Assembly (NCBI GenBank): GCA_015680685.1
Contig: MNCI01029080.1
Coordinates: 54,091-75,418 of the forward strand
Length of the DNA stretch: 21,328 nucleotides
Source: Gnetum montanum
Lineage: Eukaryota > Streptophyta > Gnetopsida > Gnetales > Gnetaceae
Direction of reading: 5' to 3'
Position numbers and translations under genes: made by a program. The notes under the pieces are model-generated. The model saw nothing but the letters and a program-made list of their open reading frames with translations. It did not search any database and was not told where the DNA came from. Below are positions 10,401-20,200 of the stretch, in pieces. Every line of letters starts with the position of its first letter. The first letter of the stretch is position 1.

Positions 10401-10725
10401 TTTACTCAAGAAAATGCTCGATGGCAACAAAAGGCGGTGGCATGAGCAGATCCTCTACGTGCTATGGGCATATCGTACTACGTGTAGAAAAGCTACAGGC
10501 AGTACGTCCTACAGCCTAGTTTACGGATCTGAGGCGGTGCTACCTCTGGAGTTGCAAATTCCTTCTCTGAGAGTGGTCCTCTCCACCATTATAAATGAGA
10601 CTCAACACACTGAGGCTCGATTAATGGACTTGGAGTCATTGGAAGAGAAGCGGATACAGGCTCTTGAGGCAATTGAGAAATATCAGGATAAACAGAGACA
10701 AAAGCATCATCATAACCTTCAGTAG
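7450..10725 (+). CDS. pol: Reverse transcriptase / dual RNase H / integrase polyprotein
   Basis: Copies element RNA into DNA and inserts it. It starts at ATG 7450; the frame is open from 7438. Domains by residue: RT about 130-380 with D-G-F-S-G-Y (Asp225) and Y-V-D-D (287-290). Gypsy RNase H is about 430-540 and looks degenerate: Y-L-A-T-S-D where an Asp-bearing motif is usual, and C-K-N-N-I-L in place of a T-D-x-x-x-L motif. A second, RVT_3-like RNase H is about 582-705 with apparent catalytic Asp586, Glu624, Asp648 and Asp698. The integrase zinc finger is His809, His816, Cys847, Cys850, and the DDE core is Asp879, Asp940, Glu976 (D-60-D-35-E). All catalytic RT and integrase residues are present. 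The frame stops at TAG 10723, before the GPY/F module, which continues in frame. The extra RNase H places the element in the Tat lineage. Confidence 0.93.
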   Translation: MDTTVSAPLTLTGPCGHLTRPFDFTLVDANPPLAGVTIATSETSPDWPEQSTRTLDLEAGDITEDPISEVPVVTHRGETKTLKVSSLLDEKTHNAIKQVLQDNITVFAWSYEDMPGLDPRLIQHNIILDPQIKPVRQKARKIKPEIALAVRDEITKLYRAGFIRAVDYSDWVSNIVVVSKKTGGIRICIDFRDLNKATVKDNFPLPSIDQLVDTTAGHALLSFMDGFSGYNQIRINPEHQLTTTFMTPWGTFCYTMMPFGLKNAGATYQRAMTYIFSDYLLGRLNDYVDDIAVKSLKSEDHSEDLELVLKRCSMHELRLNPKKCVFGVKTGRMLGFVVSEAGIRVDPDKVKAIVALQPPTDLKQLRGLQGRLQFIRRFISRLTDKLHPMQHLLKKGVNFEWTNDCQLAFDSLKQELQQLPTVFPPQRDLPFFIYLATSDVAIAALLCQKREDGSEMPIYYLSHALCAYETRYNDVERNCLALVFTLKKCRHYLFRSQVNIICKNNILRAITHSLYESSKIARWKAITAEFDLHYIGQSSTKGQAIADQLTTSPIDNHATVEPEFPDEHIHSLSPVSTGLEATLYFDGASTARGGSAATVLTLSPEDVRLHAYRLTFPCTNNVAEYEGLLRGLLIAGELNVQHLAIRGDSMLVINQITGVYACKAVHLQPYCDQAKHLLRRFMTFDAQHVPRTDNTLADALATLALHVPSHLLNTCPTLITDCTDPIIQTAQISSLTEESTPEWYNHIKSYLLQGELSAVLTRAQKDAIRKRAKHYVIIGDSTLCRRSFDGVLLTCVNADQAQHIVSEVHEGLCGGHVAPRVMALKIRRLGYYWPRMERDCLTKVKTCDTCQRHANLIHVSPTELHTTQITWPFQRWGLDIIGPITPKSSAGHSFIITATEYFTKWVEAVPLRKITSQQVCHFILDNIVTRFGLPMTIVTDNGPQFSSVDTKSFCDNLGIRQSFSSPYYPQANGQAEASNKIIINLLKKMLDGNKRRWHEQILYVLWAYRTTCRKATGSTSYSLVYGSEAVLPLELQIPSLRVVLSTIINETQHTEARLMDLESLEEKRIQALEAIEKYQDKQRQKHHHNLQ

Positions 10726-10917
10726 CGTCCGATCAAGCAAGGAGACTTGGTTCTCAAGGTTGTGCATGAACCAGTGGGCAAGTTCTCTGCAAACTGGGAA
10801 GGCCCTTTCTTGGTAACCGATGCATACAGCAACGGAGCGTTCAGATTGGCAGACGTCAACGGCAACGAGTTAGCAAATCCTATGAATCACGTGTACTTAA
10901 AACAGTATTTCATCTAG
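10726..10917 (+). pseudogene. pol: Integrase C-terminal GPY/F tail, in frame after a TAG
   Basis: 64 codons including the TAG at 10915-10917, directly in frame with the polyprotein and separated from it only by TAG 10723-10725. It has the GPY/F signature W-E-G-P-F-L-V, preceded by G-D-L-V-L-K-V and followed by R-L-A-D and an N-H-V-Y-L-K-like end, as in chromovirus and Tat integrase C-termini. This module normally binds DNA and helps multimerisation. Either the integrase of this copy is truncated or the stop is read through. Confidence 0.8.
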
Positions 10918-10954
10918 CGGCAATGACGGTGTCGACAGCAGGTATGACGGTAAT

Positions 10955-11336
10955 CGTCCGCTACGACGTTAAACTGGCACTGAACGTCCGCTACGACGTA
11001 AAACTGGCATCTTTTGCAATCGTCCGCTACGACGTTAAACTGGCACTGAACGTCCGCTATGACGTAAAATTGGCATCTTTTGCACGCGTCCGCCACGACG
11101 CTAAACTGGCGCAGGTAAGCAGCCGTCTGCTGAGACGTAAAATTAGCACAGATTTGTCTCTGGGTCATGACGTAAAACTGACATCCACGGCACAGTCTGC
11201 TGAGACCATAAATCAGCCTCGCCACCGTCCGCTACGACGTAAAACTAGCACTTCTCGGTCTGCCCAGACTTTAAACTGGGACCATGGTCTGCTGAGACTT
11301 AAAACTAGTAACAGCAATCTTCCAAGACATAAAACT
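10955..11336. repeat. Dyad-TTAAACT repeats downstream of pol
   Basis: About 12 units. Five regular ones start at 10955, 10985, 11021, 11051 and 11087, with spacing alternating 30 and 36 bp (a 66-bp dimer). Diverged units follow near 11124, 11164, 11194, 11226, 11257, 11286 and 11320. Each has a short inverted repeat (CGTCCGCTACGACG in the regular units; CGTCTGCTGAGACG, GGTCTGCCCAGACT and others later), immediately followed by TTAAACTGGC, TAAAACTAGC or a similar tail. Stem bases change on both sides together. The repeat begins about 40 bases after the end of the integrase tail. Confidence 0.82.
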
Positions 11337-12396
11337 AGAATGTACAAATCGCCACCATGTTCAAGCGAGCGTGATCACTCCTGTACAGTTGCACAGCAGA
11401 CGGGGTGGGATACTGAGACAGTCCCCGTTTGCCACCCCATCGGCATCTTACTGATTCCTCGGACAAGCAAGGAGGCATCTTACTGATCCCTCAGAGATGC
11501 AGCCACCGCACCCACCGCGGTGGTCGCAGCTCTAGGAATTTAGCCTCGTTAGCGGGACCCCCAATGAAATCCTCGTTGGTCATGGCCCCAGGAGTCTCCG
11601 CCAATCATCGCTATCGGGCGCCGGCTTCGCAGATCCATCTGGCCGGTTCCCGGTGCAACCAGTGAGGGGCACTGCGTCTGATGCCTTCTGTTGAAGGTAT
11701 GCAGGGCCAAGTCATCAGGGTTGGCGGCTCCCCCTAGTGCTCCACCTCAACATTTACAGTTCGTTGGCTCCGGCTAACATCAGACAGCATGGGCTCTAAG
11801 AAACCCCGTCTTTTGTCCATAAGCAATGGCGTCCTCTGTTTCCTTTTGTGGTTGTAGGCTGCTTAACTTCGAGGATGTCGTTCGAAGGTGCGTTCATCTG
11901 AGTGGCGAAGTACAATAGCGTGCTGAAATGGCTGCCCAGGTTTGCCCACCCACTCAGCTTTGCACATTTCTTCCCAACACGCATCTAACCTTAATCCTTA
12001 TTTCCTTCTTCTCCACCACCCAATTCCCATACGCAGCTTTGCTTTTCATATTCACGCTAGCAGGTTTTTCATACTCACGCTAGCAGAGATATCGCAAAAG
12101 TGATGCGTAATGCTCCTTTTTGCACGCATTCCTGCTACAATTTGTAACAGAGATACCTTAGATTTGACGCGCAATGCTCGTCTGAAAGCATTCCTGTTGA
12201 CATAAATAAGCACACCATTTGCATCTTCCCCGAACCTGTTTCCAGTTATACCCTTCCTCTGATACTCGCCAGCCTTCTTTTTACGTAAATAGAGCAACAC
12301 CTGAGTAGCCATGGATGAACGTTGTTCTTGCTTCTACCAATCCGGTGTTTCGCATTCTTTGTCGATGTTTTTCGGGTAAGCCCTCTAACCGTCAAC
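11337..12396. other. 3' internal region without a recognisable gene
   Basis: Only short ORFs without recognisable motifs. Visible structure: a direct repeat of GGCATCTTACTGAT at about 11441 and 11473; a perfect 12-bp palindrome CCACCGCGGTGG at 11512-11523; and a short duplication containing CACGCTAGCAG near 12052-12085. In other Tat elements this interval can carry antisense ORFs; none could be supported here. Confidence 0.6.
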
Positions 12397-12405
12397 AAAG
12401 AGGGG
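12397..12405 (+). promoter_or_regulatory. Candidate polypurine tract (plus-strand primer site)
   Basis: AAAGAGGGG, followed by CCAT and then TG at 12410. A purine run just before the 3' LTR primes plus-strand DNA synthesis in LTR elements. The four-base gap to TG is slightly unusual, and an alternative LTR start (TGTAA at 12452) would leave this tract 47 bases upstream, so the call is tentative. Confidence 0.45.
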
Positions 12406-12477
12406 CCATTGAAACACCGTGAAAATTACGGATCGGCCTCAGGCGAAGATTTGTAATTTGAGCGAGAACGCACCTCG

Positions 12478-12640
12478 AATTTGTCTAAGGGCAAGTTTAT
12501 GCTCCATTACGCACGGCAGCATGATGAGCGTAATAAGTTCAGGGGCAGTTAAAGGCGAATTTTGTCTAAGGACAAGTTTACGCTCCATTACGCACGGCAG
12601 CGTGATGAGCGTAATAAGCTCCAAAACAGTTGAAGGCAAA
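12478..12640. repeat. Two-copy 81-bp direct duplication in U3
   Basis: TTGTCTAAGG recurs at 12481 and 12562, and the following ~75 bases are nearly identical, including one copy each of the TTACGCTCC...GAGCGTAA palindrome (12497-12533 and 12577-12614). Likely enhancer-type U3 repeats. Confidence 0.75.
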
Positions 12641-12757
12641 ATCCAGAGAGGCACGACGAGTTGGCACTTTTTCTTGCGGCGCATACATAAGTGGCCTTTA
12701 CGCTCGTTACGCGGCGGTGCGTACCAGTGCGTAGGTCATGATTCAAGTTGCACGCTC

Positions 12758-12938
12758 CTTACGCTCCACCACGCTCCGCTGCGTGATAAGCGTAAGTTAT
12801 GCATTATTTACGCTTTATCACGCGCAGTTATGTGATGAACGTAAGTTGTACTTTGTTTATGCTTCACCACGCACGGTTGCGTAGTGAGCGTACGTTACAT
12901 TTACGCTTCGCCACGCACAGCTGCGTGGTGAGCGTAAA
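12758..12938. repeat. Four 39-bp imperfect palindromes in U3
   Basis: Units at 12758-12796, 12807-12845, 12856-12894 and 12900-12938. In the last, the outer arms TTTACGCT and AGCGTAAA and the inner arms CCACGCA and TGCGTGG surround a short centre, giving a nearly complete 39-base hairpin. The other units keep the outer arms with paired or wobble changes inside. The two units of the upstream 81-bp duplication have the same outer arms. Confidence 0.78.
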
Positions 12939-13181
12939 AAACGATCTTGAACGCATTGTCTTTACGTCAGTGCGCTCACACACGCAACACAAAGCGAATG
13001 AGCACAAACGCAGCCGAGACACACCTATCATGAGCCTAATCTTTACACGCACAGCACGCAATTATACGCATAGCACGCAAAAGAGCGTGTTGTGCGTAGT
13101 CGCAGTCCGACTTAAAAGAATCGCATCAAAAGGATCCGCGACATTCGGGCCCACATCATCAGGGTTGCGTGTGTCGCGGCC

Positions 13182-13189
13182 TATAAATA
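13182..13189 (+). promoter_or_regulatory. LTR TATA box
   Basis: TATAAATA within CCTATAAATAATC, about 770 bases into the LTR, followed by a GA-rich leader (13206-13240). It is the best candidate for the start of the genomic RNA, giving a start near 13210-13220 and dividing U3 from R. Confidence 0.6.
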
Positions 13190-16100
13190 ATCTGGCTGAC
13201 AAATATACAGAGGGAGAGAGAAGAAGAGGGGAATTTTTGGGAGAGAATTGGCCACTTGATAAGAAAACGAGCCAGAGCACTAGAGCATTTGATCGCTTTT
13301 GTTGGCAGAAGATCAAGAGGACAAGAGCATTTTCTGAACAAGGGAATACTTATCGCCTTGAATGGAGAAACAAGAGCAACCTCTTGGTAATCGCTGCAAA
13401 CATTATCCTTTAGCAGAAACAGAACGCAGCATGCCTGAGTCCTAACAGCAGATCTACCCGAAGCAAAGAAGCAGAGCGGGAATTGCAGAGTCGTCTCGCC
13501 CAGTTAGCAAGTTCTGTCGTGCAAAAGATCGACGGACTTCAGAGCTTGACCATTCCTGCACCTAAGCTTTGGGCCTACAAGGTAGATCAGATTTCTGTCC
13601 AGATAGTTTTCTTGTTGTTTTGTGCTCATTTTGTATCCAGTTGTTGGGGGTTTTCTCCCATTATAACGTAATACACACGGAAGCATACATCCGATCCAGC
13701 ATTGAAACATAGATCTTTGATCTTTGCAAAATCCACTTGTTTTTCTCTCCCGAATGGCATCTTTCTGGTGTTTTAGCGTTATCTTCGTAGCAATTTATCT
13801 ACGTCGTTGTCTCCCCGTTTTACGATCTCTCGCAACAAATCAAGTCATGCAAAAATCCGTAATCGTCACCGCTTTTACCGACCCGTAAGTCCCTGTCTGA
13901 TCGACAAGACCGTTCAGGGCACCGTGGATTCGTTTTTCCAGCTTAGCCCTCGCGCGGATCCGTGGTTAAAGCTGTGTACACGGAATTTCAATCGGTATTT
14001 CCAGCTGCTGATGTTTTCTGTCATTACATGTTGATTGGGCCAGTTTCAGCCATACCATCCTGAACCCTTATAAATATGGTCAGGAGGGATCGTTGGGCCA
14101 ACACTTGGTCACGAGAGTCTGTTGGGCCATCACTTGGTCTCGTGCCCGCATAGCTATGCGAGGTGCTCCCATGGAGAGCACTCTTGCGAGAGCACCATGC
14201 AGTGCTCCGAGGGAGAACGCTACCTCTCCCCATATATGTTGATTGGGCCAGTTTCAGCCATACCATCCTGCACCCTTATAAATGTGGTCATGAGGGACGA
14301 TTGGGCCAACACTCGATTACGAGGGACCGCTGGTTCAATGCTTGGTCATGATGGTCCCGTTGGGCCAACCCTTGGTCACGAGGGACCGTTTGGCCAACAC
14401 TCAGTTACGAGGGACCGTTTGGCCAACAGTTGGTCACGAGGGACCGTTTGGACAACAGCTGGTCACGAGGAACCGTTTGGCCAACACTTGGTCACGAGAG
14501 TCTGTTGGGCCATCACTTGGTCTCGTGAGTGTGATCATGCCAACGCAGCTATGTGAGGTGCTCCCAGGGAGAGCACTCTTGCAAGAGCACCATGCAGTGC
14601 TCCTAGGTAGAATGCTACCTCTCCCCATATATGTTGATTGGGCCAGTTTCAGCCATACCATCCTGCACCCTTATAAATGTGGTCACGAGGGACGGTTGGG
14701 CTAACACTTGGTCACGAGGGACCGCTGGTTCAAAGCTTGGTCAGGAGGGACCGTAGGCCAACACTTGTTCACGAGGGACCGTTGGTTCAACGCTTGGTCA
14801 CGACGATCCATTGGGCCATCACTTGGTCTCGTGAGAGCGCTCATGCCAATGTAGCTATGCGAGGTGCTCCCATGGAGAGCACTCTTGCAAGAGCACCGTG
14901 TAGTGCTCCAAGGGAGAATGCTACCTCTCCCCATATATGTTGATTTGGCCAATTTCAGCCATACCATCTTGCACCCTTATAAATATGGTCAGGAGGGATC
15001 GTTGGGCCAACACTTGGTCATGAGGGACCATTGCGCCGACACTTGGTTACGAGGGACCGTTGCGCCGACACTTGGTCTCGTGCCAACGAAGCTATGCGAG
15101 GTGCTCCCATGGAGAGCACTCTTGCAAGAGCATAGTGCAGTGCTCCCAGGGAGAACGCTACCTCTCCCCATATATGTTGATTGGGCCAGTTTCAGCCATA
15201 CCATCCTACACCCTTATAAATGTGTTCATGAGGGACCGTTGGGCCAACACTTGATCACGAGGGACCGTTGCGTCGACACTTGGTCACGAGGGACCATTGC
15301 ACCAACACTTGGTCTCGTGCCAGCGCAGCTATGCGAGGTCCTCCCATGGAGAGCACTCTTGCAAGAGCACCGTGCAGTTCTCCCAGGGAGAACGCTACCT
15401 CTCCCCATATATGTTGATTGGGCCAGTTTCAGCCATACCATCCTGCACCCTTATAAATGTGGTCATGAGGGACCGTTGGGCCAACACTTGGTCACGAGGG
15501 ACCGTTGCACCAACAGTTGGTCACGAGGGACCACTGGGCCAACCCTTGGTCAGGAGGGACCGTTTGGCCATCACTTGGTCATGAGGGACCATTGGGCCCA
15601 CACTTGGACACAAGGGACCGTTGGGCCAACTGTTAGTCACAATGGTCCATTTGGCCAACACTTGGTCACGAGGGACCGTTTGGACAACAGTTGGTTATGA
15701 GGGACTGTTTGGCCAACACTTGGTCACGAGGGTCCGTTGGGCCATCACTTGGTCTCGTGCCAGCGCAGCTATGCGAGGTGCTCCCATGGAGAGCACTCTT
15801 GCGAGAGCACCATGCAGTGTTCCCAGGGAGAACGCTACCTCTCCCCATATATGTTGATTGGGCCAGTTTCAGCCATACCATCCTGCACCCTTATAAATGT
15901 GGTCACAAGGGACCGTTGCACCGACACTTGGTCACGAGGGACCTCTGGTTCAACGCTTGGTCACGAGGGACCGTTGGGCCAACCCTCGGTTATGAGGGAT
16001 CATTGGTTCAACGCTTGGTCACGAGGGACCATTTGGCTAGCACTTGGTCACGAGGGTTCATTGGGCCATCAGTTGGTCTCGTGAGAGTGCTCGTGCCAGC

Positions 16101-16770
16101 GCAGCTATGCGAGGTGCTCCCATGGAGAGCACTCTTGCGAGAGCACTATGCAGTGCTCCCAGGGAGAATGCTACCTCTCCCCATATATGTTGATTGGGCC
16201 AGTTTCATCCATACAATCGTGCACCCTTATAAATGTGGTCATGAGGGACCGTTTGGACAACAGTTGGTCACGAGGGACCGTTTGGCCAACACTTGGTCAT
16301 GAGGGACGATTGGGCCAACACTTGGTCACAAGGGACCGTTGCGCCGACACTTGGTCACGAGGGACCGTTGGCCCATCACTTGGTGATGAGGGACCATTGG
16401 GCCAACCCTTGGTCACGAGGGACCGTTTGGCCAACAGTTGGTCACGCAGGACCATTGGGCCCACACTTGGACACGAGGGACCGTTTGGACAACCCTTAGT
16501 CACAAGCATCCGTTTGGCCAACACTTGGTCACGAGGGACCGTTTGGACAACAATTGTTCACGAGGGATCGTTTGGCCAACACTTGGTCACGAGGGTCTGT
16601 TGGGCCATCACTTGGTCTCGTGCCAGCGCAGCTATGCGAGGTGCTCCCATGGAGAGCACTCTTGCGAGAGCACCATGCAGTGCTCCCAGGGAGAATGCTA
16701 CCTCTCCCCATATATGTTGATTAGGCTAGTTTCAACCATACCATCCTGCACCCTTATAAATGTGGTCACG

Positions 16771-17228
16771 GGGGACCGTTGCGCCGACTCTTGGTCACGA
16801 GGGACCGTTGCGCTAACAGTTGGTCACGAGGGACCATTGGGCCAACCCTTGGTCACAAGGGACCGTTTGGCCAACAGTTGGTCACGCAGGACCATTGGGC
16901 CCACACTTGGACACGAGGGACCGTTGGGCCAACCCTTAGTCACGAGGGTCCGTTTGGCCAACACTTGGTCACGAGGGACCGTTGGGCCATCACTTGGTCA
17001 CGAGGGACCATTGGGCCAACCCTTGGTCACAAGGGACCGTTTGGCCAACAGTTGGTCACGCAGGACCATTGGGCCCACACTTGGACACGAGGGACCGTTG
17101 GGCCAACCCTTAGTCACGAGGGTCCATTTGGCCAACACTTGGTCACGAGGGACCGTTTGGACAACAATTGTTCACGAGGGATCGTTTGGCCAACACTTGG
17201 TCACGAGGGACCGTTGGGCCATCACTTG
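16771..17228. repeat. Longest run of the 29-bp minisatellite in the window
   Basis: About 16 consecutive 29-base units between the blocks at 16715 and 17329. The unit contains the dyad GGTCACGAGGGACC (GGTC/GACC) and, in one common variant, the palindrome TTGGCCAA. Variants differ mainly after GGGACC: CGTTTGGCC, CGTTTGGAC, CATTGGGCC, CGTTGCGCC. Within the run, a 174-bp (six-unit) segment at 16831-17004 is repeated at 17005-17178, showing higher-order duplication. Confidence 0.85.
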
Positions 17229-20200
17229 GTCTCGTGCCAGCACAGCTATGCAAGGTGCTCCCATGGAGAGCACTCTTGCGAGAGCACCATGCAGTGCTCC
17301 CAGGGAGAATGCTACCTCTCCCCATATATGTTGATTGGGCGAGTTTCAGCCATACAATCCTGCACGCTTATAAATGTGGTCACGAGGGACCGTTGGGCCA
17401 ACACTGGGTCACGAGGGATTGTTGGTTCAACGCTTGGTCACGAGGGACCGTTGGGCCAACGCTTGGTCACGAGGGACCGTTGGGCCAACACTTAGTCATG
17501 AGGGACCGTTGCGCCGACACTTGGTCACGAGGGACCATTGCGCCAACACTTGGTCTCGTGCCAGCGAAGCTATGCGAGGTGCTCCCATGGAGAGCGCTCT
17601 TGCGGGAGCACCGTGCAGTGCTCCCAGGGAGAACGCTACCTCTCCCCATATATGTTGATTGGGCTAGTTTCAGCCATACCATCCTGCACCCTTATAAATG
17701 TGGTCGCGAGGGACCATTGTGCCGACACTTGGTCACGAGGGACCGCTGGTTCAACCCTTGGTCACGAGGGACCGTTGGGCCAACACTTAGTCATGAGGGA
17801 CCGTTGCGCCGACACTTGGTCACGAGGGACCATTGCGCCAACACTTGGTCTCGTGCCAGCGAAGCTATGCGAGGTGCTCCCATGGAGAGCGCTCTTGCGG
17901 GAGCACCGTGCAGTGCTCCCAGGGAGAACACTACCTCTCCCCATATATGTTGATTGGGCCAGTTTCAGCCATACAATTGTGCACCCTTATAAATGTGGTC
18001 ACGAGGGACCGTTGGGCCAACACTTGGTCATGAGGGACCGTTGCGCCGACACTTGGTCACGAGGGACCATTGCGCCAACACTTGGTCTCGTGCCAGCGAA
18101 GCTATGCGAGGTGCTCCCATGGAGAGCACTCTTGCGAGAGCACCGTGCAGTGCTCCCAGATAAAATGCTACCTCTCCCCATATATGTTGATTAGGCTAGT
18201 TTCAACCATACCATCCTGCACCCTTATAAATGTGGTCACGAGGGACCATTGCCCTGACACTTGGTCACGAGGGACCGTTGGGCCATCACTTGGTCTCGTG
18301 CCAGCGCAGCTATGCGAGGTGCTCCCATGGAGAGCACTCTTGCGAGAGCACCATGCAGTGCTCCCAGGGAGAATGCTACCTCTCCCCATATATGATGATT
18401 AGGCTAGTTTCAACCATACCATCCTGCACCCTTATAAATGTGGTCATGAGGGACCGTTGGGCCAACCCTTGGTCATGAATGTTTGTTGGACCAACACTTG
18501 GTCACGAGGGACCGCTGGTTCAACCCTTGGTCACGAGGGACCGTTGGGCCGACACTTGGTCACGAGGGACCGCTGGTTCAACCCTTGGTCACGAGGGACC
18601 GTTGGGCCAACGCTTGGTCACGAGGGACCGTTGGGCCATCACTTGGTCTTGTGCCAGCACAGCGATGCGAGGTGCTCCCATGGAGGGCAGTCTTGCGAGA
18701 GCACTGTGCAGTGCTCCCAGGGAGAACGCTACCTCTCCCCATATAATATCATTGGGCCAGTTTCAGCCATACAATCGTGCACCCTTATAAATGTGGTCAC
18801 GAGGGACCATTGTGCCAACCCTTGGTCACAAGGGACCGTTTGGACAACAGTTGGTCCCGAGGGACCATTTGTCCAACACTTGGTCACGAGGGTCCGTTGG
18901 GCCATCACTTGGTCTCATGCCAACGCAGCTATGCGAGGTGCTCCCATCGAGAGCACTCTTGCAAGAGCACCGTGCAGTGCTCCCAGGGAGAACGCTACCT
19001 CTCCCCATATAATATCATTGGGCCAGTTTCAGCCATACCATCCTACACCCTTATAAATGTGGTCACGGGGGATCGTTGCGCCGACACTTGGTCACGAGGG
19101 ACCGTTGCGCCAACAGTTGGTCACGAGGGACCATTGGGCCAACCCTTGGTCACGAGGGACCGTTTGGCCAACAGTTGGTCATGAGGGACCATTGGGCCCA
19201 CACTTGGACACGAGGGACCATCACTTGGCCACGAGGGACCGTTTGGCTGTTTGGCCAATACTTGGTTACAAGGGACCGTTTGGACAACAGTTGTTCATGA
19301 GGGACCATTTGGCCAACACTTGGTCACGAGGGTCCGTTCGGCCATCACTTGGCCACGAGGGACCGTTTGGACAACAGTTGGTCACGAGGGACCGTTTCGC
19401 CAACACTTGGTCATGAGGGTCCGTTGGGCCATCACTTGGTCTCGTGCCAGCGCAGCTATGCGAGGTGCTCCCATGGAGAGCACTCTTGCGAGAGCACCGT
19501 GCAGTGCTCCCTGGGAGAATGCTACCTCTCCCCATATATGTTGATTGGGCCAATTTCAGCCATACCATCCTGCACCCTTATAAATGTGGTCACGAGGGAC
19601 CGTTGCGCCGACACTTGCTCACGAGGGACCGTTGCGCCAACAGTTGCTCACGAGGGACCATTGGGCCAACCCTTGGTCACGAGGGACCGTTTGGCCAACA
19701 CTTGGTCACGAGGGTCTGTTGCACCATCACTTGGTCTCGTGCCAGCGCAGCTATGCGAGGTGCTCCCATGGAGAGCACTCTTGCGAGAGCACCGTGCAGT
19801 GCTCCCTGGGAGAATGCTACCTCTCCCCATATATGTTGATTGGGCCAATTTCAGCCATACCATCCTGCACCCTTATAAATGTGGTCACGAGGGACCGTTG
19901 CGCCAACAGTTGGTCACGAGGGTCTGTTGCGCCATCACTTGGTCTCATGCCAGCGCAGCTATGCGAGGTGCTCCCATGGAGAGCACTCTTGCGAGAGCAC
20001 CGTGCAGTGCTCCCAGGGAGAACGCTACCTCTCCCCATATATGTTGATTGGGCCAGTTTCAGCCATACCATCCTGCACCCTTATAAATGTGGTCACGAGG
20101 GCCCGTTGCGCCGACACTTGCTCACGAGGGACCGTTGCGCCAACAGTTGGTCATGAGGGACCATTGGGCCAACCCTTGGTCACGAGGGACTGTTTGGCCA

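Larger units (their letters stand above)
1..14028 (+). mobile_element. Ty3/gypsy LTR retrotransposon, Tat-type, 5' end outside window
   Basis: Seen: gag knuckle, protease, RT, gypsy RNase H, second RNase H, integrase and GPY/F tail in gypsy order on the plus strand, followed by a candidate polypurine tract and a promoter-bearing LTR. Known: a second archaeal-like RNase H between a decayed gypsy RNase H and integrase marks the plant Tat lineage (Ogre, Retand and relatives), which are large elements with long LTRs and often extra ORFs. The 5' LTR, primer binding site and gag N-terminus are missing because the window starts inside gag. The element is unusual in having about 5.3 kb between protease and RT, holding a minus-strand multi-exon gene. 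Several in-frame TAG codons suggest this copy is decayed or non-autonomous. The right boundary at 14028 is inferred from the CA end that abuts satellite sequence. Confidence 0.9.
12410..14028 (+). repeat. 3' LTR (boundaries inferred)
   Basis: About 1.6 kb after the polypurine tract, with U3 repeats, a TATA box at 13182 and a U5-like pyrimidine-rich end, finishing ...TTACA at 14028 where satellite sequence resumes. The left end could be TGAAAC at 12410 or TGTAA at 12452; the latter is a perfect 5-base inverted match to the TTACA end. The 5' LTR is outside the window, so the ends cannot be proved here. ORFs seen across it are not credible genes. Confidence 0.6.

Noticed and set aside
11512-11523. 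CCACCGCGGTGG palindrome as a regulatory site
   Set aside because: A perfect 12-bp palindrome but a single copy with no context; listed only as a feature of the gene-free region.
12052-12312. 86-codon minus-strand ORF in the 3' internal region
   Set aside because: No motif, no splice partner found, and it overlaps a short duplication. The evidence is too weak to call a second antisense gene.
12799-13413. 204-codon plus-strand ORF
   Set aside because: It runs over the U3 palindromes, the TATA box and the presumed transcript start of the LTR, and shows no domain-like composition.
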